The notes under the pieces were generated by a model. The model was not told where the DNA came from, did not search any database, and saw only the letters and a program-made list of their open reading frames with translations. Positions 28,401 to 36,072 of a stretch of DNA of 64,000 nucleotides are shown piece by piece. The DNA lies in assembly GCF_013213835.1 (NCBI RefSeq), contig NZ_JABSSU010000007.1, positions 124,001 through 188,000 of the forward strand, in the 5' to 3' direction. The translations under genes and the position numbers were made by a program. This stretch comes from Winogradskyella sp. GTDB taxonomy: Bacteria; Bacteroidota; Bacteroidia; Flavobacteriales; Flavobacteriaceae. Each line of letters starts with the position of its first letter. Positions within the stretch are counted from its first letter, which is position 1.

Positions 28401-28714
28401 GTAATATCTTCAAAAACAAAATTGCCCTTATTTAGGTATAACTTATTTGAATTTTGATTAGATGTGAAATAGATATCTTCTAAACCATCGTTATTAATAT
28501 CACCAACAGCAACTCCACCTCCATTATAAATGTAACTATAGTTTAGAAAATTGAAATCAACTGTTTCTTCAACACTATTTTCAAAATCTATATTTGAATG
28601 ACTTTCTGGAATAGACGTAAACATTAGACCAGAACCGTCTTGAAATGGCTCTGTATTAGTGTTACAGCTAAAGTAGATGACAAAAAAGAATAAGAGGTAC
28701 TTATCGAGTTTCAT
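25445..28714 (-). CDS. FG-GAP/VCBS-repeat lipoprotein with ASPIC/UnbV domain
   Basis: The 1089-residue protein has a lipoprotein signal with Cys17 in YFSCNTN. The body is a run of FG-GAP/VCBS repeats recognisable by calcium-type loops such as DINNDGLEDIYF, DYDKDGDLDMYMVN, DFNNDGYNDIFI and DVDNDGDLDVYV, in two blocks that suggest two seven-bladed propellers. Between them, near 510-600, is an ASPIC/UnbV domain (GIGARVEVYTTDLQQ, SARGYQSSVTTTLNFGLG, LKIHWNDGKTQLLENI). Proteins of this kind are surface or periplasmic and often sit near TonB/SusD uptake genes; here the partner genes are an oxidoreductase and a LexA-like repressor. It is the third gene of a minus-strand run. A binding role is likely, and the ligand is unknown. 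Confidence 0.9.
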   Translation of the reverse strand: MKLDKYLLFFFVIYFSCNTNTEPFQDGSGLMFTSIPESHSNIDFENSVEETVDFNFLNYSYIYNGGGVAVGDINNDGLEDIYFTSNQNSNKLYLNKGNFVFEDITEDAGVADENGWSTGVTMIDINNDGWLDIYVCKSGSIKQRKARQNKLYINQKDNTFKEEALKYGLKDYSFSTQAYFFDYDKDGDLDMYMVNHSLDTNQDLYLQPQDLPSITKDDIDRLYRNDDGIYKDVTKASGISFNKAWGLSASIGDFNNDNWPDIYVANDFIEPDVLYINNQDGTFANSVLSVFKHISNNSMGSDFADINNDLKPDLIVLDMLAADRKRGKENMASMNTAKFNRMVNRGYHHQYMSNMLQLNNGYNTFSEIGQLAGIAKTDWSWAPLIADFNNDGYNDIFITNGIEKDIANQDFRKQMLAKDLSQDKEQNLKEALDLIPSVKLANYMFTNNKDYTFKDSSSELGFGTKINSNGAAYADFDNDGDLDLVLNNQSDKASIYRNNSDSNYIKISLEGSEKNRNGIGARVEVYTTDLQQVKDLYSARGYQSSVTTTLNFGLGELNAIDSLKIHWNDGKTQLLENIKANQNLTLRYSEAFDNNFSNSEANQIFDKVSASSLGIDYRHKAVVFNDYNLQLLLPQKQSTIDNTLAVADVNNDGLDDLFIGNTMGNPSELYIQNSNGTFSKSNERLFENDKAFNDNNAHFFDVDNDGDLDVYVASGNYSQEENSVMLQDRLYINDGKGNYSKRQLPKMLTITKAIATGDYDNDGDLDLFVGGRLVSGKYPMTPNSFVLENNDGFFTDVTSQKAEGLKDLGLVNDAVFSDYDSDGFLDLIVVGEWMPVTLLYNQKGQFTKVNNALSDISGWCQSIEAIDYDNDGDDDYFVGNFGNNNKFKPSEKKPLHIYANYFDDNESFDIALSKESNGNLFPVRGKECSSQQTPFLKDKITTYKAFADSNIIDVYGEDNIETALHLEASSFSSFYIENKGEAVFSFEALPVEAQFGPILDFEFVDLNNDSVKEIVGVGNIYDAEVETVRYDASKGFILTKNRDNNLSMYQDLVNLTNHDAKAIEKMRIGGHLHLVILNANKELTILKMK

Positions 28715-28763
28715 TTTTCTAAGTATAGAAGACTAATTTAAGTACTTTTTGAAGAATTTACCC

Positions 28764-29738
28764 TTAGATTTTACTCAAAATCTTATCCATAACCCAAGCG
28801 GTATGCGTTGCTGTTGAACCTGTTGAAGGATGCTTAAAATCTACACTTAAGTGTTTCATCATATTCTCAATATGATATTGTTGTATATGCTTGGGATTAT
28901 CTATGTAAAACGTTTCTTCCCCATCTGAATTTATGACTGTAATTGGTTCTTCTAAAAAGACCGAAAAGGTAATTTCACCATCGCTTCCAATAATTCTAAC
29001 TTTATCTTCTCTTTGGTAAGTACCAAAACTCCACATGCCACTACCTAAAACACCAGATTGGTGTTTCCAAGACCCAGAAATAATATCTTTTGAAGTATAT
29101 AGGTTTTGCTGATTGTCTGATATTCCATTAGCTTCAGAAATATCGCCTAATAAATACGTAAATAGGTCTAAACCATGACTAGCCAAATCATCAAAATAGC
29201 CTGCCGTGGCTATATCTTCATCTGTACGCCAATTATAGGTGTCAGACTTATCTAAGTCACTAGCCGTTCTACTTAAATACCAACTGATGTGTCTTACATC
29301 ACCAATCGTTTCTGTTTCTAACAAAGATTTGACTTTATTAAATCTCGGCAATGACCTGCGGTAATACGCTACAAATAGCGGCAAACCTTTTTCTTCAAAG
29401 GCGTTGTTAATCGCTACACAATCTTGATAATTAGATGCCATTGGCTTTTCGATACAACATATTTTCCCAGCTTTAGCAACTTTTAAAGCATAGTACTTAT
29501 GTGTATCTGGTGGTGTAGCAATATAAACAGCATCAATATTTGGGTGATTAATTAGGGCATCTGCATCATTATAAAAGTTAGGTACTTGATGTCTTGAGGC
29601 ATAATCTTCTGCGAGTTCTAAATTCCTACGCATTACAGCAAATAATTCAAGACCATCAGTCATTTTATATGCAGGGCCACTTTTTATTTCAGTGACACTG
29701 CCACAACCAATAATGCCCCATTTTATGGTTTGCTGCAT
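28764..29738 (-). CDS. Gfo/Idh/MocA-family NAD(P)-dependent oxidoreductase
   Basis: The 324-residue protein has the N-terminal Rossmann fold with IKWGIIGCGSVTEIKSGPAY (GxGxxx near residues 9-14), YIATPPDTHKYYALKVAKAGKICCIEKPMA with the conserved EKP motif, and the C-terminal dimerisation and substrate domain ending in HTAWVMDKILSKI. Members oxidise or reduce sugars, inositols or biliverdin-like compounds; the substrate is not readable. It starts one base after the repressor stop and is 49 bases before the FG-GAP lipoprotein, so all three are likely one transcript, which would place it under LexA-like control, a curious pairing. Confidence 0.92.
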   Translation of the reverse strand: MQQTIKWGIIGCGSVTEIKSGPAYKMTDGLELFAVMRRNLELAEDYASRHQVPNFYNDADALINHPNIDAVYIATPPDTHKYYALKVAKAGKICCIEKPMASNYQDCVAINNAFEEKGLPLFVAYYRRSLPRFNKVKSLLETETIGDVRHISWYLSRTASDLDKSDTYNWRTDEDIATAGYFDDLASHGLDLFTYLLGDISEANGISDNQQNLYTSKDIISGSWKHQSGVLGSGMWSFGTYQREDKVRIIGSDGEITFSVFLEEPITVINSDGEETFYIDNPKHIQQYHIENMMKHLSVDFKHPSTGSTATHTAWVMDKILSKI

Positions 29739-29739
29739 G

Positions 29740-30507
29740 CTATAAATGTTTAACTGCTTCTAGTTCAACTTTTAACTCTTGAAACATATTCATAATACTG
29801 CTCATCTTCAGCTCCTTTTCATCGTATTCTTGTGTATTAATACAGCATGTAAACTCCCAAAGTTCTAGAATACTTTCTTTTAATACCAAATACGGTTTAT
29901 AAGACTTATTATCTGACTTTAAAATTAATGCATCACTGTCATCTTCTGTAAGATAAACACGCTTGTACACCAAGCCATCATCTTTGGTTAATACAATATA
30001 CGTTCGTCCGTTCTTAATATCATTAATATCTTCCACAAACTTTGCAACCACAAAAGAACCGTCTTTAACTGGTAACATAGAATCACCTTTTATAGGAAAT
30101 GCGCGATGTGTTCCGGTAGGTAAAAAAGGTAATTTTATCTTTTGAAGTTGTTCTATATATTCCGGATCATCATAACCAGATAAATAACCTGCTGAAGCTT
30201 TTGCAGGAATAATTTCAATAAGATCCTCATTATCTTCATTCACAGTAACAGGAAACAACACACGTTTGTTACCTACTTCTATAAAAGAAGTGTCTTTGGC
30301 TTTTCGCAAATCATTACGAACCAATATATCTATTGGAATATTTAAATAATTAGAGAGTTCTATTAAACGCTCAATAGGTGGTTCACTTCGTCCTTCTTCA
30401 TAAGATCCGACCATAGAGCGCGACCATCCTAAATCGTCTGCAAAACGCTCTTGAGACAACTTCCTTAAAGCTCTGAGGTGTTTTATGTTGGCTTGTATGG
30501 CTTTCAT
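29740..30507 (-). CDS. XRE-type repressor with S24 self-cleavage domain (LexA/CI-like)
   Basis: The 255-residue protein has an XRE helix-turn-helix (residues 6-62: LRALRKLSQERFADDLGWSR, SMVGSYEEGRSEPP) joined to an S24 peptidase domain. The cleavage site is the Ala106-Gly107 bond in AKASAGYLSGY, the nucleophile is Ser143 in KGDSMLPVKDG, and the general base is Lys182 in LVYKRV; the closing LILKSDNKSYKPYLV is the LexA/UmuD-type strand. A C-terminal helical tail (222-255) is extra. By family analogy, RecA filaments on damaged DNA would trigger cleavage and lift repression. It is divergent from a DnaE-type polymerase gene, with DinB and SRAP behind it, and is probably the regulator of that cassette and of itself. 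No classical winged-helix LexA is visible in this window. Confidence 0.93.
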   Translation of the reverse strand: MKAIQANIKHLRALRKLSQERFADDLGWSRSMVGSYEEGRSEPPIERLIELSNYLNIPIDILVRNDLRKAKDTSFIEVGNKRVLFPVTVNEDNEDLIEIIPAKASAGYLSGYDDPEYIEQLQKIKLPFLPTGTHRAFPIKGDSMLPVKDGSFVVAKFVEDINDIKNGRTYIVLTKDDGLVYKRVYLTEDDSDALILKSDNKSYKPYLVLKESILELWEFTCCINTQEYDEKELKMSSIMNMFQELKVELEAVKHL

Positions 30508-30677
30508 CTACTTAAAGTTTCATTATAACTTATAGGTTACACAATTAATTATCTTGATAAGTATTGACTATTACTACTAAATGCCCATTATGGGCTTTCA
30601 TCAAAAATAATTTTAACAACTTTTGCTACAAATATAAGCAATAATAACTACAAATAGTAGCTAATTTTGTTAGCCAT
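30508..30677. promoter_or_regulatory. Divergent control region of the repressor and the polymerase cassette
   Basis: The 170 bp hold many dyads: GCCCAT-T-ATGGGC (30583-30595), CTAC-AAATA-GTAG (30648-30660), CTAA-TTTTG-TTAG (30661-30673), TTGCT-N9-AGCAA (from 30624) and TAAC-N6-GTTA (30526-30539). CTACAAATA occurs twice on the plus strand (30626 and 30648), 22 bp or two helical turns apart. A plus -7 element TAATTTTG (30662-30669) ends 8 bases before the polymerase ATG and lies within the third dyad; a minus -7 element TATATTTG (30636-30629) overlaps the first CTACAAATA. Binding at the repeats would cover both promoters. The operator assignment is inference. Confidence 0.5.
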
Positions 30678-33600
30678 ATGTATTTAAACTGTCACACATA
30701 TTACAGCTTACGCTATGGCACTATAAAACCAGAGCAATTACTTGCTATTGCTTCAGAAAATGGTGTAAAAACACTTGCATTGACAGACATTAATACAACC
30801 TCAGCTTGCCTAGACATTGTTCGTTTATCAAAAAAATATAAGGTAAAACCGGTACTTGGTGTAGACTTTAGAAATAGCGCTCAGCAAGAATTTATTCTAA
30901 TTGCAAAGAACAATAAAGGCTTTCAAAATATAAATGACTATCTCTCTAAATTTCTACATAATGAAGATTTAAAAATTCCCCAACGGCCAGATGCTGATTT
31001 AGAAGATTGCTTTATAATCTACCCTTATCAAAAAGGGAAAGATTTTGAGCTTAAATCAAATGAATTTTTGGGTATTACACCAAAGGACCTCAACCAATTA
31101 AAATTTTCAAAATGGAATACACATCGCCACAAATTAGTAGTCTTAAAAACGGTGTCTTTTCAAGATAAAAAAGGATTTAACACACACCGGTTACTACGTG
31201 CTATAGACAATAATACATTACTGAGTAAGCTACCTAAATCTGAAGAAGGTAACGAAAATGACAAGATGCTACCTTATGATGAGTTGTGTCAATTATACTC
31301 AGAGTTTCCAAGTCTCATTAACAATACAGAACATCTTCTAAACGATTGCTCTATATCTTTTGACCTTGAAAATCCCATACCTAAAAATCAACGTTTCCTT
31401 ACAGAAAACGCAGATACAGATTACCAACTTTTAGAGCAACTAACCTATAAAGGTATTCCGTACCGTTATGGTAACAATGTAGATTCTAAAATCTACAAAC
31501 GCATTAAGAAAGAACTCGATATTATAAAACAAAAAGGGTTTGTATCATACTTCTTAATTAATTGGAAAATCTTAGAATACGCAAGAAGTAAAGACTATTA
31601 CTATGTTGGTCGTGGAAGCGGTGCTAACAGTATTATTGCCTATTTACTCAGAATTACAGATGTAGATCCTATTGAATTAGATCTATACTTTGAACGCTTT
31701 ATAAATCTCTTTAGACAAAATCCGCCTGATTTTGATATTGATTTTTCCTGGAAAGACAGAGATGACATCACACATTTCATCTTTAATTCCTTTAAAAACA
31801 CAGCGCTCATAACAGTCTATAATACATTTAAATTTAGAGCTTCAGTAAGAGAACTTGGAAAAGTATTTGGATTACCAAAATCTGAAATGGATATACTGAC
31901 TCGTGGTAAGTTTAATGTAAAACAACTCGATAGATTATCACTTCTCGTTCTTAAATACAGTCAATATATTGAAGGCTTTCCTAATTACTTAGGTATACAT
32001 GCAGGCGGCATTTTAATTTCAGAAAAACCCATTCATTATTATGGCTCAACCTTTATGCCACCAAAAGGATTTCCTACCACACAGTTTGACATGGTAGTTG
32101 CTGAGGATATTGGTTTATATAAATTTGATATTTTAAGTCAACGTGGTTTGGGTAAGATAAAAGATGCTGTTGATATTATTGATAAAAACTACACGCATCA
32201 ATCACCTTTAGACATACATGATATTAAGCGTTTTAAAACAGATGAACGCATAAAGCACTTACTCAAAAATGCAAAGGCTATTGGCTGTTTTTATGTAGAA
32301 TCACCTGCCATGCGCATGCTTTTAAAAAAACTGAGCGTAGACGACTATCTTGGTCTTGTAGCAGCCAGCTCAGTCATTAGACCTGGTGTTTCTAAATCTG
32401 GTATGATGCGCCAGTATATTCTACGTTGTCGTAAACCAGAACACAGAAATGATGCGCCCAAAGTACTCTTAGATATCATGCCCGAAACTTATGGTGTTAT
32501 GGTCTACCAAGAAGATGTCATCAAGGTAGCTCATTATTTTGGTGGCCTTACACTTGGTGAAGCAGATATGCTAAGACGTGGAATGTCTGGTAAATTTAGA
32601 TCTAGAGCAGAGTTCTTAAAAGTAAAACAACAGTTCTTTGACAACTGTAAAAATGATGGGAAATCTTTAGAGCTCACTACTGAAATATGGAGGCAGATTG
32701 AAAGTTTTGCTGGCTATGCATTTGCTAAAGGACACTCTGCATCTTACGCTGTAGAAAGCTATCAAAGTTTATTCTTAAAAGCGTATTACCCTTTGGAATA
32801 TATGACGGCTACCATTAATAATTTTGGTGGTTTTTATAGTACAGAACTTTATATACACGAAGCTAAAATGCATGGTGGCAATATAGAATCGCCATGTGTA
32901 AATCATTCTTATAATCATGCTATTATTATTGACAAAACCATATATCTAGGTTTTATGTTTTTACATGCTTTTGAATCTAAAACCACACAAAACATACTTA
33001 GAGAACGTGAGTTAAACGGTAGATTTCAATCGCTCGATGATTTTATAGAGCGTGTTCCTATCTCTATTGAACAAATCACCATTTTAATAAAGATTAATGC
33101 ATTTCGATTTACAAAAACCAATAAGCGTGAGCTCTTATGGGAAGCGCATTTAAAAATTAGTAAAACGGTCGTTGAAGAACATATGGTTACCTTATTTAAA
33201 ACAAAACGTATCAACTACAATACTCCTAAATTACCGAGCACAGCTTTAGAGAATGCCTTTGATGAAATTGAACTACTAGGTTTTCCGTTATGTAGCCCAT
33301 TTCAACTTTTAGAAACAGGTTCTAAAAGTAAACTACGTGCTAAACATTTAGGACAACTTGAAGGCAAGTACATAAAGATTGAAGGCTATTTAGTCACCAC
33401 TAAAAATACAAGTACCTCTAACGGTAAACGAATGTACTTCGGAACATTTTTAGACAGAAATGGAGACTTTATAGATACCGTACACTTTCCACCTATTGCG
33501 AGTAAATATCCCTTTAGAGGAAAAGGCATCTATGAAATTACAGGTAAAGTTATGATAGAATTTGACTGTGTTTCTATTGAAGTCTCAAAGTTTGAACGTC

Positions 33601-33761
33601 TAGCTGTTATTGAAGATCCTCGTTATGCTGTGACATCAACTAATCCGACATTTCAAAGAAAAAAAAGTTTTAAAGATTTGAAAAAGACACACGACCCGAT
33701 GGGGTTTAAAAATAGAATATCAAAAAATAATACTACCAATGTCACTTCGAGTGATTTGTGA
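30678..33761 (+). CDS. Short DnaE-type DNA polymerase III alpha (DnaE2/ImuC-like)
   Basis: This C-family polymerase has 1027 residues, the size of error-prone DnaE2/ImuC, whereas replicative DnaE of Bacteroidota is far longer. Domains in order: PHP (1-80), polymerase core with YVGRGSGANSIIAYLLR, the catalytic acidic motif PDFDID (350-355) and the third Asp in KFDIL (Asp484), beta-binding region and HhH (about 700-870), and a C-terminal OB fold (IKIEGYLVTTKN). The PHP metal site is degenerate: Asn4 replaces the first His and Ile38 follows Asp37 where His is usual, so intrinsic proofreading is unlikely. Translation starts at ATG 30678, 8 bases after the -7 element. DinB and SRAP genes follow on the same strand, and a LexA-like repressor is divergent. 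A role in damage-induced translesion synthesis is inferred from length and context. Confidence 0.9.
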   Translation: MYLNCHTYYSLRYGTIKPEQLLAIASENGVKTLALTDINTTSACLDIVRLSKKYKVKPVLGVDFRNSAQQEFILIAKNNKGFQNINDYLSKFLHNEDLKIPQRPDADLEDCFIIYPYQKGKDFELKSNEFLGITPKDLNQLKFSKWNTHRHKLVVLKTVSFQDKKGFNTHRLLRAIDNNTLLSKLPKSEEGNENDKMLPYDELCQLYSEFPSLINNTEHLLNDCSISFDLENPIPKNQRFLTENADTDYQLLEQLTYKGIPYRYGNNVDSKIYKRIKKELDIIKQKGFVSYFLINWKILEYARSKDYYYVGRGSGANSIIAYLLRITDVDPIELDLYFERFINLFRQNPPDFDIDFSWKDRDDITHFIFNSFKNTALITVYNTFKFRASVRELGKVFGLPKSEMDILTRGKFNVKQLDRLSLLVLKYSQYIEGFPNYLGIHAGGILISEKPIHYYGSTFMPPKGFPTTQFDMVVAEDIGLYKFDILSQRGLGKIKDAVDIIDKNYTHQSPLDIHDIKRFKTDERIKHLLKNAKAIGCFYVESPAMRMLLKKLSVDDYLGLVAASSVIRPGVSKSGMMRQYILRCRKPEHRNDAPKVLLDIMPETYGVMVYQEDVIKVAHYFGGLTLGEADMLRRGMSGKFRSRAEFLKVKQQFFDNCKNDGKSLELTTEIWRQIESFAGYAFAKGHSASYAVESYQSLFLKAYYPLEYMTATINNFGGFYSTELYIHEAKMHGGNIESPCVNHSYNHAIIIDKTIYLGFMFLHAFESKTTQNILRERELNGRFQSLDDFIERVPISIEQITILIKINAFRFTKTNKRELLWEAHLKISKTVVEEHMVTLFKTKRINYNTPKLPSTALENAFDEIELLGFPLCSPFQLLETGSKSKLRAKHLGQLEGKYIKIEGYLVTTKNTSTSNGKRMYFGTFLDRNGDFIDTVHFPPIASKYPFRGKGIYEITGKVMIEFDCVSIEVSKFERLAVIEDPRYAVTSTNPTFQRKKSFKDLKKTHDPMGFKNRISKNNTTNVTSSDL

Positions 33762-33867
33762 AACATGAGCAAATTGTATCGAGAAGTTTTTATCCATAGC
33801 AAAGATCTCGATAATTTTTCCTTTGACTTCGACAAGCTTAGCCTGACAGGAAAACACTCGAACTGAC
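33741..33867. repeat. REP-like inverted element between the two polymerase genes
   Basis: GTCACTTCGAGTG (33741-33753) pairs with CACTCGAACTGAC (33855-33867) with one mismatch, and TATCGAGA (33777-33784) pairs perfectly with TCTCGATA (33806-33813). CTTCGACAAGCTTAGCCTGACA inside is split here as CTTCGACAAGCT plus AGCCTGACA, typical of a repeat family scattered in flavobacterial genomes. It fills nearly all of the gap and could fold in the mRNA or attenuate downstream expression. Confidence 0.65.
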
Positions 33868-33887
33868 GTTAATTGTAAAATATAAGA

Positions 33888-35105
33888 ATGAACAACAACC
33901 GCAGCATAGTACATATGGATTTAGACACTTTTTTTGTGTCTTGCGAACGTCTATTAGATAGTCGCCTTGATGGTAAGCCTGTGCTTATTGGAGGCACAAG
34001 TGATAGAGGTGTTGTGGCATCATGTAGTTATGAGGCTCGCAAATTTGGCGTGCATTCTGCTATGCCCATGCGCATGGCAAAACAATTATGTCCAGAAGCT
34101 ATTGTACTTAGAGGTAATTCTGGTATTTATACTAAGTTTTCTCAAAACGTTACCGAGGTTATAAAAGAGAGTGTTCCGCTTTACGAGAAAACGTCTATTG
34201 ATGAGTTTTACATTGACCTTACCGGAATGGATAAGTTTTTTGGATGCCATAAACTTGCTTCAGAATTAAGGCAGCGCATTATTAAAGAAACTGGCCTACC
34301 TATTTCATTTGGACTATCACTTAACAAAACGGTTTCAAAAATTGCCACTGGCGAAGCAAAACCAAATAACGAAATACGTATTCCTATGGGAACAGAAAAA
34401 CCATTTTTAGCACCACTATCTGTAAAAAAAATCCCTATGGTTGGTAATGTCACTTATAAATCGCTCTGCGATTTAGGTGTTAAGCGTATAAAAACCGTAC
34501 AGGATATGCCTATGGAATTAATGCACAAAGTTTTGGGTAAAAATGGACTTTCGATTTGGCGTAAGGCCAATGGTATAGACCACAGTCCTGTAATACAATA
34601 TCACGAGCGCAAATCTATTTCCACAGAGCGTACTTTTGGACAAGACACTACCAATATGCACAAACTAAAAGGCTTGGTTATTGCTATGGCAGAAAACCTA
34701 GCTTACCAATTGCGACGTGGTAATAAGTTAACGGCATGTGTCACTTTTAAGATTAGATATTCTGATTTTCAAACTTACACACAACAAAAACGTATTCCTT
34801 ATAGTGCGATGGATCATAATATCATTCCTGTGGTGTTAGATCTATTCCATAAATTGTATAACCGTAGACTATTGGTACGACTTATTGGTGTTAAGTTTAG
34901 TCATCTGGTTGAAGGCGGCCATCAAATCAATTTGTTTGAAGATAACGAAACCCAACTCAACTTAGCAAAAGCTATAGATAAAATGCGCGAACGCTTTGGA
35001 GACAGAGCTGTTATAAGTGCTGCCGGTATGGAAGCAAAAACCATAAGTCGTTGGAATCCTTTTAATGGGGAACCACCACCACTATTAGCAAATAGACACC
35101 AATAA
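33888..35105 (+). CDS. dinB: Y-family DNA polymerase (DNA polymerase IV)
   Basis: DinB is a translesion polymerase. The 405-residue protein has the catalytic acids Asp11 and Asp13 in HMDLDTFF and Asp105-Glu106 in SIDEFYIDL, the nucleotide-contact segment ASCSYEARKFGVHSAMP (44-60), the HhH thumb region (VKKIPMVGNVTYKSLCDLG) and the little-finger domain. A sliding-clamp-binding motif QINLF lies at 346-350, followed by a C-terminal tail ending in NPFNGEPPPLLANRHQ, longer than a minimal DinB. It sits 126 bases after the DnaE-like gene and 25 bases before SRAP. Together with the LexA-like repressor this looks like a damage-inducible mutagenesis unit, with DinB in the position that ImuB takes in ImuABC cassettes. 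Unlike ImuB, its catalytic residues are intact. Confidence 0.96.
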   Translation: MNNNRSIVHMDLDTFFVSCERLLDSRLDGKPVLIGGTSDRGVVASCSYEARKFGVHSAMPMRMAKQLCPEAIVLRGNSGIYTKFSQNVTEVIKESVPLYEKTSIDEFYIDLTGMDKFFGCHKLASELRQRIIKETGLPISFGLSLNKTVSKIATGEAKPNNEIRIPMGTEKPFLAPLSVKKIPMVGNVTYKSLCDLGVKRIKTVQDMPMELMHKVLGKNGLSIWRKANGIDHSPVIQYHERKSISTERTFGQDTTNMHKLKGLVIAMAENLAYQLRRGNKLTACVTFKIRYSDFQTYTQQKRIPYSAMDHNIIPVVLDLFHKLYNRRLLVRLIGVKFSHLVEGGHQINLFEDNETQLNLAKAIDKMRERFGDRAVISAAGMEAKTISRWNPFNGEPPPLLANRHQ

Positions 35106-35130
35106 AAGTAAAAATTAGTATATTAGAACT

Positions 35131-35862
35131 ATGTGCTATTCTAATGCCTTACGGAAACAACGCGAAAACATAGAAAAAGAATTAAGAGATCAAATAAAGG
35201 TTAAGTTTCACCCAAAATCAACCTACAAACCTTATTATCATCTCAACGGATTTACACATGGTAACCTACAAATTATACCCATGAAAGATCCAAGCACAAT
35301 CTATGATGCCTCTTGGGGAATCATCCCAGATTGGGCCATGCATGATCCTGAAAACTTTCAAAAAAAAAGTAATACACTCAATGCCCGATCAGAATCTATA
35401 TTTGAAAAAGCTTCGTTCAAAGATAGTGCAGAAGACAAACGTTGTTTAATTTTATCTGATGGCTTCTTTGAACCTCATCATATCAATAGAAAAGCACATC
35501 CATACTTCTGTTACCAACCATCCACAAGTCACTTAGAAGGAGATATTTTTGCCTTTGCAGGGCTTTATAATGAGACAGATCACAATACATTAAACGCGAC
35601 TATTTTAACAACCCAAGCTAACGACTTCTTTATGGAAATTCATAACAAAGGGAAGCGAATGCCTTTGGTATTAGATCCTCATTATTTTGAAGATTGGTTA
35701 GATCCAGGTACAAGTTCTCAAGAAGTCAATGAAATCATTGCAATTGGTATGACCTCAAAATCATTTGACGCATATCCTGTAAGTCATGATGTTTATAAAC
35801 GCAATGTAGACACAAATCAACCTTACATTGTTCAACCGATACAGAAGGACACTTTATTTTAA
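35131..35862 (+). CDS. SRAP-domain protein (YedK/HMCES family)
   Basis: SRAP proteins form a covalent thiazolidine link to abasic sites in single-stranded DNA and protect them from error-prone processing. The 243-residue protein has the invariant Cys2 (MCYSN), exposed after Met removal, NARSES with Asn84 and Arg86, the Glu114 box GFFEPH, and His171 in HNKGKRMPLVL. The fold-typical GIIPDWA and FAFAGLY segments are present. It is 25 bases after dinB, so it is part of the repair cassette. The gene is named SOS-response-associated by earlier genome-context work on this family, and the present arrangement agrees. Confidence 0.94.
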   Translation: MCYSNALRKQRENIEKELRDQIKVKFHPKSTYKPYYHLNGFTHGNLQIIPMKDPSTIYDASWGIIPDWAMHDPENFQKKSNTLNARSESIFEKASFKDSAEDKRCLILSDGFFEPHHINRKAHPYFCYQPSTSHLEGDIFAFAGLYNETDHNTLNATILTTQANDFFMEIHNKGKRMPLVLDPHYFEDWLDPGTSSQEVNEIIAIGMTSKSFDAYPVSHDVYKRNVDTNQPYIVQPIQKDTLF

Positions 35863-35863
35863 C

Positions 35864-36070
35864 CTAATCCTCAACATACTCCAAGATATCACTCGGTTGA
35901 CAATCTAATGCTTTGCAAATAGCCTCTAAAGTCGAAAAACGAACAGCCTTGGCCTTTCCAGATTTTAGAATGGAAAGATTTGCTGTGGTAATACCAATAA
36001 TTTCAGCAAGCTCTTTGCTCTTCATGCCTCTTAGAACAAGCATTTTATCTAAGTTTACAATAATTGGCAT
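35864..36070 (-). CDS. Small XRE-family regulator
   Basis: The 68-residue protein is a single XRE helix-turn-helix: VNLDKMLVLRGMKSKELAEIIGITTANLSILKSGKAKAV holds the recognition helices, and FSTLEAICKALDCQPSDILEY closes the domain. This is the YozG-type that is regularly paired with DUF2975 membrane proteins, as here: the DUF2975 gene ends 2 bases upstream. It converges on the SRAP gene with 1 base between stops. It probably regulates the DUF2975 promoter, where a large inverted repeat is found. Confidence 0.88.
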   Translation of the reverse strand: MPIIVNLDKMLVLRGMKSKELAEIIGITTANLSILKSGKAKAVRFSTLEAICKALDCQPSDILEYVED

Positions 36071-36072
36071 AG

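Noticed and set aside
33765..33866. 33-codon ORF between the DnaE-like gene and dinB (MSKLYREVFIHSKDLD and on)
   Set aside because: It lies wholly in the REP-like inverted element, whose symmetry explains the open frame.
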